From assembly GCA_934700265.1 (NCBI GenBank), contig CAKUXH010000027.1, positions 1 to 11,447 of the forward strand: 11,447 bases of DNA, read 5' to 3'. The position numbers and the translations under genes are program-made. This stretch comes from an uncultured Opitutales bacterium (GTDB lineage: Bacteria; Verrucomicrobiota; Verrucomicrobiia; Opitutales; UBA9783). Under the pieces are notes generated by a model. It did no database searches. It had not been told where the DNA came from and worked only from the letters and a program-made list of their open reading frames with translations. Positions 6,221 to 11,447 of this stretch are shown piece after piece; within the stretch, counting starts at the first letter, position 1, and the number at the start of each line of letters is the position of its first letter.

Positions 6221-8784
6221 TTTATAACAAAATTTATAAGTTTTCCAGGAACGCAAATTTCTTTAACAACATTCCCTTGAGATAAATAAGGAATAACTTT
6301 CGTTGCTTTTCTTGCAGTATTTAAAAGCTCATCTTTAGAAGCATCCACAGGCACGAAGATTTCATCACGAACTTTTCCATTTACCTGAACAACAATTTTT
6401 AATTCAGACCGTACACACTTATTTGGATCATAGGCAGGCCATCCAGCATTGATTATGGAATTTTGTTCACCTAAACGTTCCCATAGTTCCTCAGAAATAT
6501 GTGGAGCAAATGGAGCTAATAATTGCAAAAATATTTTTGCAGAAGATTTAGAAATGACAACTTCTTTTTGAAATCTGTTCATGCAAATCATGAGTTGAGA
6601 AATAGCTGTATTAAAACGAAGATTTTCAATGGCTTCTGTAACTTTTGCTATTGTTTCATGTAACAAATAAGAAAATTCATTGCTATCAGATACATTATCT
6701 TGAATTTTTTCACAGACATTGCCGTCCAAATTAACATACTCACGCCAGACTTTCTTCAAAAATCGATATACCCCTTCAACATTTTGCAAACTCCATGGCT
6801 TAGAAGCCTCTAATGGGCCCAAAAACATTTCGTATAAGCGCAATGAATCTGCTCCATATTCTTCAACCACACTGTTAGGATTAACTACATTCCCTAATGA
6901 CTTTGACATTTTATTGCCATCAGGACCAAGAATAATTCCAGGATGAAAAAGTTTTTTAAATGGCTCACTCGAAGGTAAAAGTCCAAGATCAAATAAGAAT
7001 CGATGCCAAAAACGTGCATACAATAAATGTAAAACAGCGTGTTCGGCTCCACCTACATACAAATCAGGGGTTTGCCAATAATTAACCTCATCGGCATCAA
7101 CAAAACGTTCCTTGCATTTTGGAGATAAATAACGCAAATAATACCAGCAAGATCCAGCCCACTGTGGCATCGTGTTTGTTTCACGTATACCTGAAATCCA
7201 GTCATCACTAACTTGGCCATCGTCCGGCAAAATTTCACCGGTTGACATATTAATTTTAACATTTAACCATGCTTTACTTGCATTTTGTAATGTTGTCGTT
7301 GCCCCTTCTGTAGGCTTATACGAAGAAACTTCTGGTAATGTTAATGGTAGATGCTTCGATAATAAAGGAACAGCACAAAATGTTTCTCCATTATCGTGAT
7401 AAGAAATCGATTGTCGTGGTAAAAATTCATGAAATGGCGAATTCTTACTATTTATCAGCTTCTTATAATCAACTTCTTTTACCCAAATAATGGGGAAAGG
7501 TTCCCCCCAATAACGTTGACGAGAGAATAACCAATCATGTAATTTATATTGTACAGTTGTTTTTCCTATACCTAAAGCTTTTAGTTTTTCTAAAATAGCT
7601 TTACGAGCTTCATCTGTCTTCTTCCCTGAAAACTCCTGGGAGTTGATAAGTTCCCCAACAGCACAAAATGGTAAATCTTGATTACCATTGGCTTTAATAA
7701 CCTGTTTTATAGGTAAATTATAAACTTTAGCAAATTCAAAATCACGCTCATCATGTGCAGGAACCCCCATAATAGCCCCAGTACCATGATACATGAGGAC
7801 ATAATCTGCTACCCAAATAGGAATCTTTTCATTTGTAAGAGGATGAATAGCGTAAGCACCTGTGAAAACACCTGATTTACTTTTAGCAAGATCTGTACGT
7901 TCAAGATCACTTTTGGAAGCAATCGATGTACGATATTTCTGTACAGCCTGCTTGTATTCGGGTGTTACAATAAAATCAATACAAGGATGCTCTGGGGCAA
8001 CTGCAATAAATGAAACACCAAACAATGTATCTGGACGTGTCGTAAACACTTCCATAAATGAACCGTTGGATAACTTAAATTTTATAATTCCACCTTCTGA
8101 ACGGCCAATCCATAATTTCTGCTGACGTTTTGTTGCTTCTGGCCAATCCAAAGATTCAACTCCATCCATTAATTTATCCCCATACGCAGTAATTTTTAAC
8201 ACCCACTGTCGTAATGCTTTACGCTCAACCGGATAATTACCACGCTCAGATTTTCCATCTACAACCTCTTCATTAGCTAAAACGGTTCCTAATTGTGGAC
8301 ACCACCAAACCGGTTTTTGATCCACATAAGCTAGCCCATGCTTAAATAGTTGCAAAAATATCCACTGAGTCCATTGAAAATAATCAGGATCCGTCGTGTT
8401 AATTTCTCGATCCCAATCGATTCCTAAACCAATACGTTGCATTTGCTTGCGAAAATTATCAATATTGATCTTTGTATTAATGGACGGATGTAACCCGGTA
8501 GCGATAGCATGCTGCTCAGCAGGCAACCCAAAAGCATCCCATCCCATCGGATGAAGCACATTAAAACCATTCGCTTTTTTATAACGACCAATAATATCGG
8601 TAGCCGTATAGCCTTCTATATGTCCAACGTGCAAACCTGCACCTGAAGGATAAGGGAACATATCTAAGACCCAATATTTCTTTTTGCTAAAATCTTTTTC
8701 TGCGTGAAAAGTCTTATTGTCTAACCAAAACTTCTGCCAACGAGCTTCGATCGTTTCAAAATTATATTCAGCCGTTCTTACCAT
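6217..8784 (-). CDS. leuS: Leucyl-tRNA synthetase
   Basis: Class I aminoacyl-tRNA synthetase that charges tRNA-Leu and hydrolyses misacylated tRNA. At 855 aa it is a normal bacterial LeuRS. HVGH (52-55) is the HIGH motif in DMFPYPSGAGLHVGH, and KMSKS is at 625-629 (bases 6898-6912). The CP1 editing domain is intact, with TTRPDT (248-253) and the aspartate of VPAHDERD (Asp345). The C-terminal anticodon-binding and tail regions are present, ending in VPGKLINFVIK. The wording PVERKALRQWVLKITAY and GGAEHAVLHLLYARFWH recalls PVC-group enzymes, though the long insertion chlamydial LeuRS carries before KMSKS is absent. An in-frame TGA three codons upstream fixes the start at 8784. That ATG has no Shine-Dalgarno at normal distance; a strong one lies 27 nt upstream (see the leader reading frame). 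First gene of the leuS-lpxI-DUF2608 operon. Confidence 0.98.
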   Translation of the reverse strand: MVRTAEYNFETIEARWQKFWLDNKTFHAEKDFSKKKYWVLDMFPYPSGAGLHVGHIEGYTATDIIGRYKKANGFNVLHPMGWDAFGLPAEQHAIATGLHPSINTKINIDNFRKQMQRIGLGIDWDREINTTDPDYFQWTQWIFLQLFKHGLAYVDQKPVWWCPQLGTVLANEEVVDGKSERGNYPVERKALRQWVLKITAYGDKLMDGVESLDWPEATKRQQKLWIGRSEGGIIKFKLSNGSFMEVFTTRPDTLFGVSFIAVAPEHPCIDFIVTPEYKQAVQKYRTSIASKSDLERTDLAKSKSGVFTGAYAIHPLTNEKIPIWVADYVLMYHGTGAIMGVPAHDERDFEFAKVYNLPIKQVIKANGNQDLPFCAVGELINSQEFSGKKTDEARKAILEKLKALGIGKTTVQYKLHDWLFSRQRYWGEPFPIIWVKEVDYKKLINSKNSPFHEFLPRQSISYHDNGETFCAVPLLSKHLPLTLPEVSSYKPTEGATTTLQNASKAWLNVKINMSTGEILPDDGQVSDDWISGIRETNTMPQWAGSCWYYLRYLSPKCKERFVDADEVNYWQTPDLYVGGAEHAVLHLLYARFWHRFLFDLGLLPSSEPFKKLFHPGIILGPDGNKMSKSLGNVVNPNSVVEEYGADSLRLYEMFLGPLEASKPWSLQNVEGVYRFLKKVWREYVNLDGNVCEKIQDNVSDSNEFSYLLHETIAKVTEAIENLRFNTAISQLMICMNRFQKEVVISKSSAKIFLQLLAPFAPHISEELWERLGEQNSIINAGWPAYDPNKCVRSELKIVVQVNGKVRDEIFVPVDASKDELLNTARKATKVIPYLSQGNVVKEICVPGKLINFVIK

Positions 8785-8803
8785 AATATTTCAGCTTTAG
8801 CAT
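8768..8803 (-). CDS. Putative 11-aa leader peptide overlapping the leuS start
   Basis: The ATG at 8803 reads MLKLKYYGKNG and stops at TGA 8770-8768, in a different frame from leuS and 17 nt into it. It sits 8 nt after AAAGGAG, the best-placed Shine-Dalgarno signal in the window, while the leuS ATG itself is 27 nt from it. Two of the eleven codons are leucine. It could be a real leader that couples or regulates leuS translation. Alternatively, one extra base between 8803 and 8784 (natural or from sequencing) has separated leuS from its true start; removing one T would give a LeuRS with seven more residues. Existence as a translated peptide is inference. Confidence 0.35.
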   Translation of the reverse strand: MLKLKYYGKNG

Positions 8804-8810
8804 GAGTAAC

Positions 8811-8818
8811 TCTCCTTT
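8811..8818 (-). promoter_or_regulatory. Strong Shine-Dalgarno sequence in the leuS leader
   Basis: The minus strand reads AAAGGAGA here, a close match to the anti-Shine-Dalgarno of 16S rRNA. Spacing is ideal for the ATG at 8803 and too long for the leuS ATG at 8784. Confidence 0.6.
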
Positions 8819-8861
8819 ACTATGCAAACAAATAAGAAACTTTTTTTACCCCCCTTCCTCA

Positions 8862-8889
8862 TTTATAATGCTTCTGATTTATTTTTAAG
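8862..8889 (-). promoter_or_regulatory. Weak candidate promoter for the leuS operon
   Basis: The minus strand has TATAAA (8867-8862) as a possible -10 box, with CTTAAA (8889-8884) 16 nt upstream matching only three of six -35 positions. In such AT-rich sequence this can arise by chance. Some promoter is expected between the secretin hairpin and leuS. Confidence 0.2.
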
Positions 8890-8951
8890 CCTACTTTTGA
8901 GGTATAAAAACTCTCCAAATTTATTAAAAACGAATATTTTAAGAAAGTTTA

Positions 8952-8976
8952 AGCAGGAGTGAATCATTCTCCTGCT
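8952..8976 (-). terminator. Hairpin terminator after the secretin gene
   Basis: AGCAGGAG and CTCCTGCT form a perfect 8-bp inverted repeat with a 9-nt loop, starting 11 nt beyond the secretin stop. On the minus strand it is followed by a broken T-rich tail (TAAACTTTCTT), so termination may be imperfect. The GC-rich arms stand out in this AT-rich gap. It separates the pil cluster from leuS. Confidence 0.6.
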
Positions 8977-8987
8977 CTAAGTATAAA

Positions 8988-10766
8988 TTATTTTTTTCGC
9001 ATTCTTGTGAGCGTAGCCTTTGTTTTAGACTTATTAAGAGTCTTTATACGATCCATACGAGGTTTAGGTTCCTTTTTAAGTCGATTAAGTTTTGCAGGCT
9101 CCTTTGCTGGAGGTAAAGTTTCTTTTTGTATAGACCGTGTTAACAGCTGCTTTGAATCACTGATCTTTTTAGATTCAAGAAGGTCATCCAGTTTATTTTG
9201 CAAAGTCTGAATCTCGGAATAAATATTCTGTTCTTCATCCGTAAGTGGTGTTTCTCCTGGTAGATCTTTTTGAGTTAACCCCATTTGGAACATGCGCTTA
9301 TTGGATATATTTTTAGCACCCACTTGATGAGGATAAAGGATGGTTCCATCGTAAGCAATTTGTGTAGCCGATAGGAATATAAGAAGGTTGGTTATTTCAT
9401 CTTCTTTTCCTTTATGAGAGAAAAGGTTCCCTATTAAAGGAATATCACCTAAAATTGGAGTCTTGGTATTCGTCTCTTTCTTGATCTGAGACATCAACCC
9501 TCCAATGGCAATGGTATAACCACTCTTAATAGTCACCATGCTGCTTGCTTTTTTATAGTTAATCTTAGGATAATTAACACTTGTATTGTTCCCGGCTGTA
9601 AATGTAACTTCAGCTGCACTATTAGATAATGAGGGCTCCAATTGCAATGTAATATATTCAGACTGAACCTTAGGTGTGACCTTTAGCTCAAGTCCTATAG
9701 GTTTTTCCTCAAATCCACTAATTTCAAACCTTCCTTGATCCGAATTATATTCGTATTTTGGAATTGGATAGTTAGTAGATACACTCATGGTTGCCGGAAC
9801 ATTATTCATAGTAATGATCGTAGGATTAGATAACGTTTTACCAATGCTATCTGTTTGAGAAAAATCAAACGAAGCCGACAATGTTCTTACAAAAAGATTT
9901 TTATTTCCAAAAGCCTTTGATCCATTTAAACCCAAAACATTTTGTCCATGTGTATCATCAGAGGAAGAGCTAGAGGAAGAGGAAGAGCTAGAGGAAGAGG
10001 AAGATTCATCAGGATCTAAAGCAAAAGATAAACCTGTAGGCCATTTGATACCACGCGTATCGGCTAATGTGCTCGACGCCTCAACGAATTTAGCTTCAAT
10101 CATAACCTGTGTTTCTGGCTTATCAAGTTTGTTAATAATCTCTTCGATAGATTTTTCATTTTTACTTCTACCAGTCCATATTAAGATATTTGTACGAGAG
10201 TTAAAAGTAAGCTTTTCTTTATTTTCCTTATCAATAAAATCCTTTAATTCCCCAGCCACTGTTTTGGCATCAGCAAATTTTAAAAGGAATGTTCTGGTAA
10301 TCAACGGTTCTTTTCTCTCCATATCCTCAGAACAAATTCTAACAATGCCATTCGCTTCGACGTAAGAACAACCTAAGGGAGTCAAAACCGCTATTAACAA
10401 ATCTTGCCAAGAAACATTCTTTAACCGAAGAGTTACATTCCCTGTCAAAGCAGTCGGAATGATAATATTTAAATCATACAATTCCGAAATATACCGCAAA
10501 ACACTTTTAATATCTTCATCGATAAAATCAACAGATACTTGATCCGAAGTCGTTATTTTAGGAACTTTATTTGTCTGATCAAAAGAAACAACAATATTTT
10601 CTACATTTGAGGTTTCTTTTACTTCACTCTTAATTTCCGGCTGCTGAGCCTTTAAAGATGTTTTTTTCAAATCGTCAAAAGAAGGCAATTTCAGAGAAGC
10701 ATCAAAAGCTTTCATTGGACTGCTGATGACCGTTAGTACACAAATGATAGGTATATATTTTTTCAT
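8988..10766 (-). CDS. pilQ: PilQ-like outer-membrane secretin
   Basis: Forms the outer-membrane pore through which a type IV pilus (or related secretion pseudopilus) passes. Residues 1-20 are a Sec signal peptide. A low-complexity linker (21-75) leads to an N0/STN domain (about 78-145: VDFIDEDIKSVLRYISELY ... VTLRLKNVSWQDLL) and one N1 repeat (about 157-216). The secretin core runs to about 470, with LSNPTIITMNN, GLELKVTPKV and the signature TPILGDIPLIGNLFS (436-450). One N1 repeat instead of N1-N2-N3 favours PilQ over GspD; the AMIN domains usual in PilQ are not evident. Two oddities: a run of 15 serines at 255-269, and a 120-residue tail with a possible coiled coil (511-535) and a very Lys/Arg-rich end. 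It starts 5 nt after the PilP-like stop, in pilO-pilP-pilQ order. Confidence 0.92.
   Translation of the reverse strand: MKKYIPIICVLTVISSPMKAFDASLKLPSFDDLKKTSLKAQQPEIKSEVKETSNVENIVVSFDQTNKVPKITTSDQVSVDFIDEDIKSVLRYISELYDLNIIIPTALTGNVTLRLKNVSWQDLLIAVLTPLGCSYVEANGIVRICSEDMERKEPLITRTFLLKFADAKTVAGELKDFIDKENKEKLTFNSRTNILIWTGRSKNEKSIEEIINKLDKPETQVMIEAKFVEASSTLADTRGIKWPTGLSFALDPDESSSSSSSSSSSSSSSDDTHGQNVLGLNGSKAFGNKNLFVRTLSASFDFSQTDSIGKTLSNPTIITMNNVPATMSVSTNYPIPKYEYNSDQGRFEISGFEEKPIGLELKVTPKVQSEYITLQLEPSLSNSAAEVTFTAGNNTSVNYPKINYKKASSMVTIKSGYTIAIGGLMSQIKKETNTKTPILGDIPLIGNLFSHKGKEDEITNLLIFLSATQIAYDGTILYPHQVGAKNISNKRMFQMGLTQKDLPGETPLTDEEQNIYSEIQTLQNKLDDLLESKKISDSKQLLTRSIQKETLPPAKEPAKLNRLKKEPKPRMDRIKTLNKSKTKATLTRMRKK
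9960..10004 (-). repeat. Serine-coding 18-bp tandem repeat in the secretin gene
   Basis: On the plus strand the 18-bp unit GGAAGAGCTAGAGGAAGA occurs twice in a row (9963-9980 and 9981-9998) with a further partial unit to 10004. In the secretin frame it codes 15 consecutive serines, using TCT, TCC and AGC codons in a fixed order. The unit is a multiple of three, so copy changes would keep the frame. Confidence 0.85.
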
Positions 10767-10771
10767 GATAT

Positions 10772-11266
10772 TTAATAGTTAAAAACAAGAGTGTTATTGT
10801 TTAGTTGAAGCGTAAATTGTTTCTTTGTAATACTTTTTATTGTAATTCTAAAAGTTTGATCTTTGGTTCTAGCTTTTAAAACGGTTTGTGTTGTAACAAT
10901 TCGAGAGCCATGTAAAAATAAAGCAACTTTCCCATTTACTACAACATGGCCTTCCGGTTTTATAGCTTCACCTACTTTTTGCAAAATAACAAGTTCGTCT
11001 GTTCTTTTAGGTTCTTCCTTAGAAATAACCGGCTCTGCAACTTTGTCGTTTTCTAAATTTACTTCCTCATAGATAAATAAATTATTGCTATCTGAAATTT
11101 TTACAGGCACCTCTTTTAAAAAATTACTACAAACATTTAACCATGATTTTCGTTCCTGTACCGTTGAAATCGGAACTTGTTTATTAACAGGTGCTTTTTT
11201 ATTTACAGCCCCTCTTACTGTAACACAAGCAAGCATACAAATGCTTAAAATTATTAATTTATGCAT
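10772..11266 (-). CDS. pilP: PilP-like periplasmic pilus assembly protein
   Basis: By position, between a PilO-like gene and the secretin, this should be the periplasmic link from the inner-membrane pilus complex to the secretin. The N-terminus is a signal peptide; MLAC near residue 14 is a weak lipobox (PilP proteins are lipoproteins), and cleavage after VRGA is the alternative. A Lys/Pro/Glu-rich linker follows. The C-terminal 70 residues look like a small beta domain (GHVVVNGKVALFLHGSRIV ... FRITIKSITKKQFTLQLNNN) in the style of PilP/GspC homology regions. Three ATG codons are in a row (11272, 11269, 11266); I chose the third because AAAGGGAA at 11280-11273 then lies about 8 nt away. It overlaps the PilO-like stop by 8 nt. 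The role rests mainly on context and the C-terminal fold pattern. Confidence 0.7.
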   Translation of the reverse strand: MHKLIILSICMLACVTVRGAVNKKAPVNKQVPISTVQERKSWLNVCSNFLKEVPVKISDSNNLFIYEEVNLENDKVAEPVISKEEPKRTDELVILQKVGEAIKPEGHVVVNGKVALFLHGSRIVTTQTVLKARTKDQTFRITIKSITKKQFTLQLNNNTLVFNY

Positions 11267-11447
11267 CATCATTTCCCTTTGGATGAATTTTACCTAAAAC
11301 TGTATAAACTAAATTTACAGACAAATTATCATCTTTCGCCATATTTTTAATTTCAACTTGTTTTAACCTAGCAAAATAATTTAACCGACTTCCCATATCG
11401 TTGATGATCTGAATCATTTTTGAATAGGGACATACAAAGGATAAAGC
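11259..11447 (-). CDS. PilO-like pilus assembly protein, C-terminal part only
   Basis: An open frame enters from the right edge and gives 62 residues ending KIHPKGNDDA, with its TAA at 11261-11259 inside the start of the PilP-like gene. The pattern YSKMIQIINDMGSRLNYFARLKQVEI followed by LSVNLVYTVLGK matches the end of PilO: an alpha/beta unit that begins with a short helix over 'seek the smallest difference' positions and closes with a strand ending in a tyrosine. PilO is an inner-membrane protein of the PilM-N-O-P alignment complex. The call rests on this short stretch plus order before the PilP-like and secretin genes. GspM would be the alternative in a type II secretion system. Confidence 0.6.
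   Translation of the reverse strand, partial: ALSFVCPYSKMIQIINDMGSRLNYFARLKQVEIKNMAKDDNLSVNLVYTVLGKIHPKGNDDA
11273..11280 (-). promoter_or_regulatory. Shine-Dalgarno sequence of the PilP-like gene
   Basis: The minus strand reads AAAGGGAA directly before ATGATGATG. Spacing to the third ATG (8 nt after GGG) is best, which supports the start at 11266. Confidence 0.5.

Noticed and set aside
6221..6256. Twelve extra N-terminal residues for LpxI from the ATG at 6256
   Set aside because: This would overlap leuS by 40 nt and add non-conserved residues; the ATG at 6220 forms a standard ATGA junction.
7172..8125. Plus-strand frames of 75-87 aa opposite leuS
   Set aside because: They lie on the antisense of well-conserved LeuRS codons and show no recognisable protein pattern.
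8785..8951. T-box riboswitch for leuS
   Set aside because: The leader is short and has no AGGGTGG-like T-box sequence or terminator helix before leuS.
8959..9210. 83-aa plus-strand frame opposite the secretin tail
   Set aside because: It is antisense to a firm coding frame, has no ribosome site, and its Arg/Ser/Leu-rich content is what the complement of the basic tail gives.
9960..10004. CRISPR-like or regulatory repeat reading of the 18-bp units
   Set aside because: Units are directly adjacent without spacers and lie in frame within a coding gene.

Overview
This AT-rich window, with standard stop-codon use, looks like part of the chromosome of a Gram-negative, probably host-associated bacterium. 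LpxI implies lipid A synthesis, and a pilO/pilP/secretin cluster implies an outer membrane crossed by a type IV pilus or related machine. The FolD and LeuRS protein signatures resemble, from memory, those of Chlamydiae and other PVC bacteria. The DUF2608-type HAD protein is a family I associate with Legionella, Chlamydiae and Dependentiae. I therefore lean towards a PVC or Dependentiae-like lineage, but I cannot settle it from this window. There is no IS element, phage gene, CRISPR array, tRNA or rRNA.

Left half, plus strand (3-4615): the 3' part of a large SNF2-family helicase, an RsuA/RluB-type pseudouridine synthase, a small exported protein, folD and an RDD-family membrane protein. From the pseudouridine synthase onward the genes overlap one another (4, 20 and 19 nt), so they are almost certainly one translationally coupled operon. 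A possible intrinsic terminator lies just past the RDD gene, inside the 3' end of the convergent gene.

Middle, minus strand (8784-4622): leuS, lpxI and a DUF2608 HAD-like gene form a tight operon (4-nt overlap, then 3-nt gap). Charging of tRNA-Leu, lipid A synthesis and a putative phosphatase are thus co-transcribed. The leuS leader is the most curious non-coding part. It holds the best Shine-Dalgarno sequence in the window, but that signal is placed for an 11-codon out-of-frame reading frame overlapping the leuS start rather than for leuS itself.

Right end, minus strand (11447-8988): the end of a PilO-like gene, a PilP-like periplasmic protein and a PilQ-like secretin, in the classic pilO-pilP-pilQ order, ending in a perfect 8-bp hairpin. 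The secretin has an unusual 15-serine run coded by an 18-bp tandem repeat, and a long lysine/arginine-rich C-terminal tail.

I saw no clearly new multi-gene system. The leuS leader, the serine-repeat secretin and the small exported protein nested before folD are the items most worth checking.
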